Notes: generated by a model not told the origin, from the letters alone. DNA of 64,000 nt from Castanea sativa (GCF_040712315.1 NC_134015.1:10746945-10810944); one strand, 5' to 3'. Counted from the stretch's first letter, positions 13,201 through 25,569 are shown. Numbers and translations are program-made.

Positions 13201-16200
13201 CTACCTCAGCCACCCACTGAGCCGACAGGACCAGCGGTGGTGGACCAAGTCTCCCACGAACAGATATCGCCGATCAATGTTCCGTGTGGGTCGAGGATGG
13301 CGCTGGTGGTGTCATCGGCCACGATATCAAAACTGGTAATGACCCTTGCTGACCCGATAGTGTCGGAGTTGGTGCCTTTGTCTTCTTCAGTGGCATCGGA
13401 GGATGGGGATGAGGATTTTGTAAGTTCGGAAGGATTGGTTACTTCTGATTTTAAGGGAGCTCAACTACCTGGCCCAACTATAAGGGAATTGGTTGGAGAC
13501 TTGGATAAGTCTTGGGGTAATTCCAAAGATTGGATATTACAATTGTGTGATGGCAGGCAATTAGTGCTCCCATTGTCACTGTATCGTTCTCCAGATTGTA
13601 TGTCAGTCTGCTCAAGTTTGGAGGGAGAGTGTGTACCAGGTAATGTTTCTAGTACTAATGAAGGGCAGAGGGTTACTTAGGCAGATGAGAGTGAGGGGCT
13701 AGTAGACTCTTTGACTGTGGTTCCCGAGTTAGTGAGTGAGCTGTGGGAGTCTGATGAAAGGTTGAGGTTTTGTGAGGGAGGTGATGAGCCATTAGTTGTG
13801 GTACCTTTGGCTACTGAAGGTCCGTTGGAGTTGGAGTTTAGTCATATGAAGGAGATTGGGTGTAAGGAGAGTGTGGATAATTGTCAACTTTCACAATGGG
13901 TAACTAATAGGATAAAGGCTTTCAAGAAATCTATGGGCACTTCGCTGGAAGGTTTTGAGGAGCAAATTACAGGATTGTTATTAGCCATAAAGGCCAAAAA
14001 GAAAGCTAAACAGAAACTTGTGTTGGGTGATCAGACGAAGTTGGTCAAGTCAAGACAGAAAGGTCAGCGGGAGCTGAAGAATTTGTTGTCATCTTTGAAT
14101 GTTGAGTATGATGCAAATAAAGCAAGGAGTGCAAGTTCTGAGCAGGCGGTTGTGTCTTATCAATGAATGTGAAGATTATTTCTTGGAACGTTCGAGGGTT
14201 GAATGAGCAGGATAAAAGGCTCAGGGTTAGAAACTTGATTAGGAAATGGGGGCCAGATGTGGTTTGTCTTCAAGAAACCAAAATGGGGCTGATTAATAGA
14301 GCAGTGATTCGTAGTTTGTGGGGTGGCCAACATGTTGACTGGTCTTACTTAGGTTCTTGTGGTGCTTCTGGTGGGGTGTTAGTGATATGGGACACTCGGG
14401 TAGTGAATAAAATGGAGGAAGCAGTGGGGAGATTTTCGGTTTCTTGTAAATTTACTAGTGTGTCAGATCAGTTTGTATGGGCGTTTACTGATGTTTATGG
14501 TCCCAATTTACACCGAGATAGGAGGTTATTATGGGAGGAACTCTGTGGCTTGAATAGCTGGTGGAGTGTCCCATGGTGTGTGGGTGGTGACTTTAATGTG
14601 GTTAGGTTCCCTTCCAAACGATTGGGGTCTAATTCTTTCACTACTGCTATGAGGGAGTTTTCCAATTTTATTTCGAAACAGGGTCTCATTGATCTGCCAT
14701 TGCAAGAGGGTACTTTTACTTGGTCTAATTCTAGAGAAGTTGTTTCAAAGGCTAGACTAGACAGATTTTTGTTTTCTATAGATTGGGAGGATAAGTTTCC
14801 AACAGTTTCTCAAAGACGGATGTCTAAATTGTGCTCAGATCATTTTCCAATTGTCCTTGAGGGTGAATCTTTTCAGAGAGGGAGTATGCCATTTAGATTT
14901 GAGAATATGTGGCTTAAGGATGAAGGTTTTGTGGATAGGGTTCGGTCGTGGTGGGATTCCTACCAAGTTCACGATGCACCGAGTTTTATTCTGGCCAATA
15001 AACTAAAGCTCCTTAAAAATGATTTGAAAAGATGGAATGTGGAGGTGTTTGGTCATGTTGATGTTCGGATTAGAAAATTGTGGAAGGACCTTAGTGTTCT
15101 AGAGAATATGGAGGAGAGTCGAGGATTATCAGCGGAGGAAAGAGTGGAAATAGGAAGAATTCATGATGAGTTAGAAAAAGCTACTCTGTTGGAAGAAATA
15201 TGTGAAGGCAGAAAATCTAGAGTTCTTTGTGTTAGGGAAGAAGACAGGAATACTAAGTTTTTCCACCGTATAGCTAACTCTCACAGGAGGGTTAATTCTA
15301 TTAATAGGCTTATGGTGGATGGGGTGTTGTCTTCGGACCCGGCTGCTATAGCAAACTGTATCTCTCAATTTTATAGGTAGCTTTATTTTGAGGGGGTGGC
15401 TCATAGACTTGTCTTAGATGATGTGGATTTTTCTAGCATCTCAGTGGAAGATGCAAGTTGTCTAGATGGGCCTTTTGAGGAAGCAGAGGTGTTTGAGGTG
15501 ATCCATGATTGTAATGGTGATAAGACACCTGGCCCGGATGGCTTTTCCATGGCATTCTTCCAGTCTTGTTGGGGTGTTTTGAAAACTGAAATTATGGTTG
15601 TATTTCACAATTTCCATACTCAGGCGGTGTTTGAGAAGAGTCTTAATGCTTCGTTCCTTGGCCTTATTCCTAAGAAAGTGGATGCTTTGGAGGTAAAGGA
15701 TTATCGGCCTATCAGCTTAGTTGGTGGGATTTATAAGATTATTTCTAAGGTGTTGGCTAATCGGCTTCGTAGGGTGGCGCATGGGCTTATTTCGGATTCA
15801 CAAAATGCTTTTGTGAAGGGCAAACAGATTTTGGATTCCTTCTTGATTGCTTCTGAATGTATTGATAGTAGATTGAAGTCGGGAGTTCCGGGTGTGCGAT
15901 GTAAGTTGGATGTGGAGAAGGCGTATGATCATGTGAGTTGGGAATTTTTAATGTATATGCTGCAGCGTTGTGGTTTCTCAGAAAAATGGAGAAAATAGAT
16001 AAGTATTGCATCTCAACTGTAAAGTTTTCTATTCTGATCAATGGTAGCCCAACTGATTTCTTTGGAAGTTCTAGGGGGCTTCGGCAAGGAGATCCTTTAT
16101 CTTCTTTGTTGTTTGATATTGTGATGGAGACATTAAGTCGTATGTCAGATGTGGCTGCCTCCGCTAGGCAATTCTCAGGCTTTTCTGTGGGCAGTACGAC

Positions 16201-19200
16201 TAGTCCATCAGTGATGGTGTCTCACCTTTTATTTGCAGATGACACTTTGATTTTTTGTGATGCTGAACTTTCTCATATTGCTAATTTGAGGGCGATTCTT
16301 GCTAGATTTGAGGAGGTGTCAGGGCTTCGTATTAATTTGGGGAAATCTGAGTTGGTACCTGTTGGTGGGGTACCCAACTTGAAGGCTTTGGTGGGTCTGT
16401 TAGGGTGTGGGCAGTCTTCTCTGCCCTTGAAATATTTGGGTCTTCCTTTAGGTGCAAAATTTAAGGACTTATCTGTTTGGAATCCTATTCTAGAGAAAAT
16501 TGAGAGGAGATTAGCAAGTTGGAAGAGAATGTACTTATGTAAAAGGAGTAAGGTGACACTCATTAAAAGCTCACTATCGTCTTTACCTACATACTTTCTT
16601 CCCTTCTTCCTTTACCGGGTAAGGTGGCTAAGCGTATGGAGAAATTACAGAGAGATTTTTTGTGGAATGGGATTGGTGGTGAACATAAAATTCATTTAGT
16701 TAATTGGGCCAAGGTTTGTAGGCCTTTGCAGGATGGGGGGTTGGGTATAAGACAGTTGGGTAATTTTAATTCTGCCTTACTAGGTAAATGGTTGTAGAGG
16801 TATGGCACGGAGATTGATGCTTTATGGAGGAGGGTTATAGAGGTAAAATATGGGAACATTTGGGGTGGTTGGTGTACAAAGAAGGTGACAAGTCCTTATG
16901 GGGTCAGCTTGTGGAGATATATTAGAAGTGGCTGGTTGAACTTCTCTAAACTCCTTGTTTATGATAGGGGATGGTACTAGAGTGAAATTTTGGAAGCATG
17001 TGTGGTGTGGGGATTGTACTCTCCAAGAGGCCTTTTCGGAGCTTTATTGTCTTAGTAGGTCAAAGGACTCCTCGGTGGCTGAAGTTATGGGTTGGTCTGC
17101 TGGGAGGTTTCACTGGAATGTGCAATTTCGTCGTCCACCACAAGATTGGGAAGAAAAAGCCTTTGACCGGTTTATGGGGCTGGTCTATTCCTCGTTAGAG
17201 CGAGGGTTTGGCCCAGATAAGGTTTGTTGGAAGCCTGCACGGAGTAGAGGTTTTGAGGTTAGAGGTTATTACAATTCCTTCTACCCTCATAATCTTGTTT
17301 CCTTTCCATGGAAAATGATATGGCAATCGAAGGTTCCTCCAAGGGTAGCCTTCTTTTCTTGGTCTGCTTCCTTAGGTAAGATCTTAACAACAGACAACCT
17401 TCGTAAAAGACAAGTGATAGTGCTTGACTGGTGCTATATGTGTAAGAGGTGTGGGGAGTCGGTGGATCATCTTCTACTTCATTGCTCCATAGCTTGGGAG
17501 TTGTGGTCTTTGATTTTCTGCTTGTTTGGTATTCAGTGGGTTATGCTTCATACTGTTCTTGAGTTGTTTGAAGCTTGACAAGGAAAGTTTGTGCGACATC
17601 GTCACATTGATGTTTGGAAATTAGTGCCTCACTGCTTGATTTGGTGCATTTGGCGAGAAAGGAATGCTAGAAGTTTTGAGGGTTGTGAACGCTCTTTGCT
17701 GGAGATTAAGTTTTTTTTCTTACACACTCTTTGAATGGAGTGTGGTTTTTTCTCATTTTTCTTGTTCTTCCTTTTCTATTTTTCTTGACCGTTGTTCTTT
17801 TGTTTCTTAATTTGTGCTCCCATAGTATATCCCCAATGTACTCGGTTTGGCAATTTTTTTATTATTATTAATAATATTCTTACGTTATTTATCAAAAAAA
17901 AAAAGGTAACACCAATTAACAAAAGGCAAATTCTTCTTAACAAGGTTGTCAATTGTGAGAATCCCACCCTTAGAAGCTGTCCATAAGAAAAAAGCCACCC
18001 TTTTAGGTACCTTAACACACCAAATGCTCTTCCAAGGAAAAGACACCGATAGAGCTTCCAACAATGAATAATAGAAAGAGCGCAGATCAAAAACACCACT
18101 ACGATTCAATTGCTATATCATGGTATCATCACCCCCCCCCCCCCCCAGGTAATTTGGATGAGATATGCGCAAAGAAATCATAAAAAATCGTTGTCTCCCA
18201 GTCCTAAAATTCACAACGGAAAAGTAAGTTTCAGCTTCTACCACCCCCATTAGGTGCAATATCAACCATATTAGAAATCCTAGCTTCTTTATCCACAGCA
18301 CAAGTAATCATTTCTGGATATAAATCTTTCAAAGAAGTAGAGCTACTCCAATGGTCATGCCATAATCAAATACAAATACCCTCACCCACTGCATATAACA
18401 TATGACCAAAGAAACTCTCAACCCTCTTCCTAATGTTCTTCCACATACCACATCCATGTGTCCCTCTAACAATGCTAGTACACCATCCACCGCTAGCCTC
18501 CCCATATTTGGAGGCTATAACTTGCCTCCATAAACATGTGACCTCATTCCCAAACTGCTAGAGCCACTTCCCAAGTAAAGCTTGGTTAAACAGCCCAATC
18601 TTCCAGATCCCCAAACCACCTGCCTCCATTGGCCACACAACCTTTTCCCAAGCAACAAGCAAAAATTTAAAAACATCAGTAGATCTCCCCCAAAGGAAAT
18701 TCCTCTTAATCCTCTCTAATCTGTCCACCACATGTTGTGGAACAGTAAACAAATATAAATAATAAGTGGGAAGGCTTGATAAAGTACTCTTCAATAAAGT
18801 AAGTCTACCCCCTTTTGACAAATATAATCGCTTCCAACCTGAAAGCTTTTTCTCTATCCTTTCAATATTAGGGTTCCAAATCGAAGAATCCTTATATGAG
18901 CCCCCAAGGGCATACCTAAATAAGACATAGGCAAACAGCCAACCTTACAACATAAAATACAAGCCAAAGTAGCCAAATTCCCAACCTCACCAACTGGCAC
19001 AATCTCACTCTTACCAACATTTACTTTCAAGCCCGTGATATCTTCAAAGAAAATCAGAACCATACGAATGTATAATAATTGTTCCCTGGATGCATCACAA
19101 AATGAAAAATACTAACCATGGGTAATTACTGACAGATATGATATGATCATATGAAAGACACCAAACCATCGGATTGACAAACTCTATAGAACTATTATTT

Positions 19201-19747
19201 TCAAAAAATAAAGTAAAGAAATTTTCACCAAAGCAATTTGGAGGAAAATTCGTCCAAGCTGCTACACTGTGCTTTAAATGGCCACCCATGAGTGTTTTTT
19301 AATTAATTTCCATGTGCCTTAGCCAAATGACTTAAAAGGTCATGTAATTAAAAGAAATGAGGATGGCCACATGAATTGCCTCATAATGGATTGGAGAAGA
19401 GTCCTTCAAACCAGTTTTAAGGAAAACTTTTTCCTTTAAATAAATAAAAGTGGCCTCTATGCATGCATAGTTCTAGGACTTAGGACCTGCTTTATGGTAG
19501 CTGAGCTGGATTAATGACCTTGACATCATGTATGGGCCATGAACAAACAATTGGATTAGGAAACTTTAATTGAGACCTGCTGTAGAGATGAACCCGTCAA
19601 TGCTTTCATTGAATTGCTAAAAACTGTACTAATAATTCTAATTACATAGCATAGACCACTACTAATTCTAAGGAATAGTGACTGTTCATATAACTGAATA
19701 GAAAAGGCAAGACCATTTGATCCATTACCACCACCCCCCCCCCTCAA

Positions 19748-19783
<36 letters not shown>

Positions 19784-21777
19784 AACAACCCTTTTCATTC
19801 AGTTAACCAAAAGGAGGCTAATCAACTGTACACAGGCTCTTAATCAGCTGCCTGATTTTTTATTCTCCTAAACAGCAAATGACCCTTTTACCCAGTAGTT
19901 TAATAAACACAACTAACGGGAATTCATTGCCTAATTTGTGATTTCTCACAAAGGATTTACAAACTGATCTCCTAATAATTCCGACAGATGCAAAGTGATA
20001 AAAAGAGAAAGCGCTAAATGACAGGGCAAGCCCAAATTCACTATAATTGAATATGCTTTTCACAGATCTTGAAGTTTGATAGTTGTTTATAATCAATTGG
20101 TCTAAGCAACAAATTCATCAACAATTTTAGTTTTTCAGATATCACCTACAAGACAGAGATATCATTAATGAAGCATACCCAGTATCTCCATCAAGCATGT
20201 TGAGAGAACACCGTAGTGGGACCACCAGTTTCCCTGAGTTAGGACAACTTGGTAATTGAGAAGAACCTAGAAGTACCAAATTATCCACCCAAATCTAAGT
20301 TAATGCAACTAAACTATAGACTTTATACCAAAATAACATGATTGAGAATTATTACCAGCAGGAAAAAGAAATGAAATGCATTTGCAGATTCTTCCTTTGA
20401 CCACATTATCACCCTAGAGGGAAAAAAAAAAAGATCTTGTCAAACCCATTCAGGCAGGTAAGTTCTTAGAGAATAACAAGCGCAAATAATTCAAATGACA
20501 ACTAAGTTAAATAACTCCTCCATTGACCAGTACCTTCAATGATGTCATGTAATAAGCATATTGTTCATATAATTCATCCAAAACAAGATCATGGTTCAGC
20601 TCTATTTCAGCAATAAGCTTCTTCAGGAAATTCTTCAAGTATGGAGCATGAAAGTTTTCAGCCTGCATTGACCATTTGACTGAACCAAATTTATAATAGA
20701 GAAACAATGCATACAAAGGATTTGATTGCAGCTTAGAAAATGCACAACAAGGATTTTTTTTTAATTGAAGACATGAAAGTAAAACTTCTGCTCTACTAAT
20801 ACCATTCATGCAAAAACAGTACATACAAAACCGTCTTCGTCTTTGAAAACAGGGTTCAGAAAAACATAGAAAACCCAATTTCTTCAAATTTTTAAAGCTA
20901 CTTCTTTGCCTCTACTTGTAGTTTTAAACCCAAATCTCCACTGAGAAAGTAGAACTAGAAACCAATCTAACCTTACAAATCTTCATCAATTTTCCTAAAT
21001 AAAGGTTTAAAAACTGACATTTAAATTTCTTCGTGAAAGGGCGGGAAAAAAGCATTCTTGCCCCAAATTATGTTCATTTCTTATCCCCACATTTTCAGAA
21101 AACAAATAAAGCTTAACACACCTAAAACACCATCCACTTTTTTCAGCATCCTTGCTAACAATTAAGCCACCAAGTTCTAAAACCCATTACACATATCAAA
21201 ACCCAAGTCATAAAAACTCATAAAAATAAGCACATAAATACAAAACAGTTATATTCAAATGCACCAAATAAAAGTATACAGTTTGCAACCAAACAAAGGT
21301 TAACACCTAAAATTCAATCCACATACTAGCAATTAAGCCACAAAGTCTTAAAACCCATTACAGAAATCAAAACCCAAGTCACAAAAACTCATTTATAAAC
21401 ACATAAATACAATATCAATGTAAAACTTTGCATACAAATGCCTAGAATATAAGGAATAGAGTTTTTTTTTTTACAGCTTTGCTTAAGCAATGGTCCCGAA
21501 TGAACCTCTGTACTCCCTCAGTAACCGACCCTCCACCGCATACCCTACAATTCAACCAAAAAATACAAAAACAACCAACACAATATTATTAGAATAGGAA
21601 CATGGGTGGCGGCGCACGTTAGCAACGTGCACCACAGTTTGCTAAAATACGCCGGTGCCGGAAATTTAGGACCTACCGGGACAAGGAGATTAAGGAGTCG
21701 GTGGAATCCATGGCGAGGAAAGCTGAGACCAGGTGAAGGCACGAAGGGTCCGAGGGATCGAGCTCTTGGTCCGCCAT
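10243..21777 (-). CDS. FAM86/EEF2KMT-type protein-lysine methyltransferase, complete, 10 exons
   Basis: Exons in coding order: 21677-21777, 21475-21544, 20534-20662, 20356-20413, 20179-20266, 12194-12278, 11541-11597, 11094-11207, 10919-10989 and 10243-10693. All junctions are GT/AG with consistent phase, giving 1224 nt and 407 residues. The protein starts [20 protein letters not shown]. Recognisable blocks are [45 protein letters not shown] (the SAM-binding motif I glycine loop), [19 protein letters not shown] (post-I region with the DPA-like catalytic pocket) and the C-terminal [17 protein letters not shown]. This is the seven-beta-strand methyltransferase group that in yeast and animals methylates elongation factor 2; the plant substrate is inferred from that. 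A low-complexity Asn/Gly-rich insert in exon 10 ([15 protein letters not shown]) may be lineage-specific. Intron 5 is 7.9 kb because of L1 insertions. Confidence 0.92.
12311..12770 (-). mobile_element. 3' end of an antisense L1 LINE (continues at 17905)
   Basis: On the minus strand this encodes the zinc-finger tail of an L1 reverse transcriptase protein ([15 protein letters not shown]) and the following block [15 protein letters not shown]. It ends in a poly(A) tail seen as a T run at about 12311-12323. The upstream part of the same element lies at 17905-19110; the two halves were split by a plus-strand L1. The element is sense-oriented with the methyltransferase gene. Its poly(A) begins only about 33 bases upstream of exon 6. 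Confidence 0.78.
12765..14166 (+). pseudogene. L1 ORF1 (gag-like) remnant with one in-frame stop
   Basis: The frame is open through 13677, has a TAG at 13678-13680, and continues in the same frame to TGA at 14164-14166. The TAG sits between VT and ADESEG and is plausibly a changed Trp codon. The first half is Pro/Ser/Thr-rich with three tandem copies of [17 protein letters not shown]. The second half is basic and coiled-coil-like ([12 protein letters not shown]). The RNA-binding N-terminus expected of plant L1 ORF1 is absent. The open frame begins upstream inside the other L1, so the start is not real. Confidence 0.65.
13000..13141 (+). repeat. 51-bp coding minisatellite in L1 ORF1
   Basis: Three tandem copies start at 13000, 13051 and 13102 and preserve the reading frame, each encoding [17 protein letters not shown] or a close variant. 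The third copy is slightly shortened before diverging. Confidence 0.85.
14163..17760 (+). pseudogene. L1 ORF2 (endonuclease/reverse transcriptase/zf-RVT), broken
   Basis: The ATG at 14163 overlaps the ORF1 stop in ATGA. Residues 1 to about 225 form an intact-looking apurinic-type endonuclease ([38 protein letters not shown]). A TAG at 15378-15380 interrupts the frame, then reverse transcriptase follows ([28 protein letters not shown]). A TAG at 15996-15998 and a frameshift near 16005 follow, then GLRQGDPLS and the catalytic [11 protein letters not shown] further frameshift lies near 16610, a TAG at 16795-16797, a frameshift near 16965, then the zinc-finger block [13 protein letters not shown] and a TGA at 17576-17578. 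The last block is [14 protein letters not shown]. Inactive copy. Confidence 0.85.
17905..19110 (-). mobile_element. 5' part of the interrupted antisense L1 LINE
   Basis: Read on the minus strand from 19110: a reverse transcriptase segment ([45 protein letters not shown]), the block [16 protein letters not shown] and [19 protein letters not shown], then [18 protein letters not shown] up to NWCY, where the poly(A) tail of the plus-strand L1 interrupts it. The rest resumes at 12770. Several stops, frameshifts and a C-run at 18127-18146 break it. The 5' end lacks endonuclease and upstream RT, so it is a truncated insertion. Confidence 0.78.
19111..20178. other. Remaining intron 5 sequence of the methyltransferase gene
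   Basis: AT-rich intronic DNA without coding signal. It contains a C run at about 19733-19743 followed by a (GA)n microsatellite at about 19752-19782. Confidence 0.55.
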
Positions 21778-21859
21778 GGCTGAGATTCTCTATAGGGTTT
21801 TGGGTTTTTGAGGAAGAGAGTGTTTTTTTATTCATTTATTTTTAGTCTATGCTACAGGT

Positions 21860-24050
21860 CGTTTAGTGAGAATGAAAAAAAAAATATTGCCAAGCTACTC
21901 TTTTTGGTCCTCCAATAATTGGGTAATTTTAATTTCATCCATACACGTTTCATTGTTATTGTATCAATAAATTGTCTCTCAAGTCTCAACTATTAAAAGT
22001 CTCTCAACTATTAATTGTATCAGTTTGGGCCTTCAACTTTTAAAAAAATAAAAATTAAATAATAAAAATAAAAATTGATTTGATTTTAGTTAAGGGGTTA
22101 AATTGATACAATTAGCAGTCAAGGGATTCTTATTTTGAAAGTTAATGGAAGAAATTAACACAACTAAATATATGACAAATGTACAAGGACCAAAAGTATG
22201 ATTTGATAGTAAAAGTAGCATACTACAATTTTTTTACAAATTTTTTTTAAAAAAAATAATTAAAATACACTAAACTTTCTCACTTTTCATGTCAAAACTC
22301 AAAAAAAATGAGTTAGAGTGAGTGAAAACGAAAACAGATTTTAAGAGTTTCTGAATCATGAGTTATGAGATTTGATGGCAATCTGGTGATTCTTTAAAGC
22401 CAAGTGGGTCACACTCGTGTGTCTAGTCACATCAAATGATAGAAAAGTAATGGTCAACAACGGTTATATGATATTGTTCACTTTCAGCTTTAATGTTTTT
22501 CCCTTATTTCTCTCGTTCACTCCCATGATGTGGGACCTAGCAACAGTGAGTGAAGTGATAAAAACTTTGCAAACCAAACATGGCCTAATCTCTCCTGAGG
22601 TTTGGAAAAAGGAAACCTTCTCACATTTTAATAATTGTAACTTCACTCCTTGAGGATTTTATATATATACCACTAACATTTTATGTGCTTTTGCAAAAGA
22701 AAATGCTTGAAATCTTGATTCTAACAAAATCATTCTAGTGACTGTTTGTTATAGTTTGGTTTTTGTTTTTTTTTCGTTTTTTTCAAGTTGCATCTAGATA
22801 AGAAAAATATAGGGAAATTGTAGCTAAAAAAAGAGTTGTACTTAAAAAAGAGTGTGATTTTAAATACCATGGCAAACGGGCTATTGCAATCACATAATCC
22901 ACCTAAAATTATATGAGAATGGTACCTCTGTTGAAATTTTGAAGAAAAAAAGCCTAATCATATGGCTTGGGTGCATCCAAATTGGGCCATGGCAGAACTA
23001 AATTTGGTAAACAAAGCTCTGGCAGCGTGTTCAGTGCCATAACATGCTTTCTAAAGTTAACAAACTTCTATGTTGAGGAATGATTATAACTTGGAGGAGA
23101 TTGCATATAAATTTCCTCTTCAAATCACTATTGATAAAAAAAAAAAAATGATAATAACAAGTAAGATTTTGATAGGTAGCATGCAATTAGTATAGAAATT
23201 TTCCACAGTTGATCCTTTGGCAAAAAGACAAGCTTTATACCACTTACTAGTACCATCTTACCGAGGTTTGATCTTGTGTAATCCTCTTACAAAGCTACTG
23301 TGGACTTCTCAGGAGACAAATTAACTAGATTCCATGTTTGAGTTATGAAAGAGCATTAAGTTTTATTGCAGCTGCTTTCTGTCAGAGAGTTATAAGAAAC
23401 CTTGCGGAAAAAATAAAGTTCATGTAAGGTAGCAAGAGAAGATAACAAAGTGTTTTCAGTCCTCTCATCTTCTCTTTCTTTTTCCTCTTCAGTTCTCTAG
23501 CATGATTGTGCTCTGTCTTGCATCATTATTTGAACTCAATCTAGTGCTCTAATCGATGCTTCACGCATCTATTAGTCTAAACTCATTTACTAGCCTCCAA
23601 GCTTGAGTAGAAAAGAAGCTTAACACTTCCAGTTTCAGAGGGGACATTCTTATTTGATAAAAAAGCTTTATGATACTATAGGTTTGCATTACAGTGGTTT
23701 TGTACAGTAGTATGGGCTATACTAGTTTTTGAATAACATAATATATTTGTCTTACAATATTTCATATAAGATTAAATTTTATAAGGCCTTCCAATAAAAT
23801 TTGTCACATCATTTGAAAAAATAGAGATATACGGAGTAGCACATGCTGACAAGCAAATACAGTCCTAAATTCCATGTTGAAAAAAAACCAAAAACAAAAA
23901 CAAAAAAAGTAGGTGAAGAAGAAAAACAAGAAGTCACCGCTCATGTCAGAGAGGCTGCCCTCAACAACCCTAGCTGATGTCTTCCTCTACTAGTTCTACG
24001 TTCACGAGCAAACCCCCTCTCTAGCTAGACCCCATAACTAGGTCTTCATA
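21860..24050. other. Intergenic AT-rich DNA upstream of the methyltransferase gene
   Basis: Promoter-side flank of the minus-strand methyltransferase gene followed by AT-rich sequence. No coding frame, tRNA or clear transposon end is visible to me. Confidence 0.35.
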
Positions 24051-24316
24051 ATAAAGTTCTACATACATATAAACATATCTATATTTGAGTTATTTGAAAT
24101 AATTAGAATCTGGATCCTTTGCTTTACATCAATCATAAACCAGATAGAAAAATCTTGTTTTCTTGAGCTTAATTTGATGCCTGAACTTTCTGGTTCTGCA
24201 GAAGACAACATAAATCCAATACTTTGTTCTTGTCCACCACTAAAAACGCTAGAAATCAAAGTGTAGTCTAATGTCAATTATCAGCTCTCTTACCTCATCA
24301 CTTATTTTTCATCACA

Positions 24317-24433
24317 TCAATTATAAGCCAGTTGAAGAATCAATTCAACCTCTGTTTCAACATCATCTACAAGATTTTGTGCTTGCCATTTGATCTTTGC
24401 ATATTGTACAACATCATCATGGGAAGCTACCTC
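24317..24433 (-). other. Possible orphan terminal exon, unknown function
   Basis: On the minus strand an AG acceptor (tgtacag) at 24436-24434 is followed by 38 open codons and a TGA at 24319-24317. The peptide begins EVASHDDVVQYAKIKWQ and is acidic and heptad-like towards the end. A second open stretch, 24059-24277 on the same strand, lies downstream. I do not recognise either. Together they might be a gene relic; chance is not excluded. Confidence 0.25.
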
Positions 24434-25249
24434 CTGTACATGGAAAATAAAAGATTTAATTAAAATAAGAGTTCTAAATTTTAGCTCATCAAAACCAATT
24501 CACACAGTAGCAATAGACAACATGAATATAAACGTGAATTTAGCTCATAAATACACCCTAACAACTACAACAGAGCATGAAAAGTTTCTTGCACAAATAA
24601 TTTGACAGTAAAGGTACCAATGGCAAATTTTTGTTAATATAAGCCCTTTCTTGACTTCTGGCTAGCAAAGCTTGAAGCCAAATGATCCAGGGATTACAAT
24701 CCACAGGTGAAAATGCTAGGTTCCATCTGGAATGCCATGTGTTCTACTACTATCCTAAGAAAAGGTATTCCACTACATCCTAAGGAAGCCTCAACTCATC
24801 GATCAACAGTTGTGATGCACCTTGAATAGCAAAGACCATTCCATGGACATGCATTATATATCCACATCGTGGGATCAATGGACATAATACATGCAGTGAT
24901 CTGTGAGGTAAACATGTGTATTGTACCTGCACTCATTAGTCATAGTTTACAATATTCTTTAGCCAATCCTTTATGATGGAGGCCAAAATTTTAACCTAAT
25001 CAAGCTTTGCATGACCACTTACATACTGGCCCAAATCTTAACCCAAGCCTAGATTCATGCAACATATCATTTTGGATTCTAAGCCCAACTCAATCTTTAT
25101 TCTCTTCAAGGTTTCTCTGCTCCCAAATTTGTCTTCTTCGCTAGCACTGCCATGGCAACCCATCAAAGCTCTAAAAAAGGAATTTTTTTTCCATTTAACT
25201 TTAATTTTCTAAGAATATAGTTAGTTGTCCTATTGTAAAACAAAGTGGG

Positions 25250-25395
25250 AAACTGACATCTCGAGTTTCAAAAACTCGAGATTAATGGTAGAACTCGAGT
25301 TTCACATTTCTGTCCAAGTCATCAGTACAAAGCGAGTCTTTGAGACTCGAGTTTTAAAATTGAACTTGAGTTTCTAAAACTCGAGACGCTAGTTT
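25250..25395. mobile_element. Small foldback MITE with CTCGAG-rich ends
   Basis: The ends are inverted: 'aaactgacatctcgagttt' at 25250 and the near reverse complement at 25377-25395. CTCGAG occurs five times in 146 bp, several as short hairpins. No coding capacity. Confidence 0.5.
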
Positions 25396-25569
25396 GTTAA
25401 TTTGTTTCAAACGTGTGTTAACGTACTATATTGCCCTTCCTCACTATGCTAGTCTGAAAATTCCCTCCTAAAAAAGTGAGTGAGATTGAATTATTAAAAA
25501 ATAAAAATAAAAAAGAGCACACTTTTCCTTTCTTTTGTAATTATATATTAGGCAGTAATTTATACCTAT

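Larger units (their letters stand above)
12765..17904 (+). mobile_element. Nearly full-coding but inactive L1 LINE (about 5.1 kb)
   Basis: The order is an ORF1 remnant, then ORF2 with endonuclease, reverse transcriptase and zf-RVT domains, then a 3' end with a poly(A) run at about 17893-17904. ORF1 lacks the N-terminal DUF4283 and zinc-knuckle parts usual in plant L1, so the copy is probably 5'-truncated. It inserted into an oppositely oriented L1, whose halves lie at 12311-12770 and 17905-19110. No clean target duplication is visible. At least five in-frame stops and three frameshifts make it dead. Confidence 0.85.
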
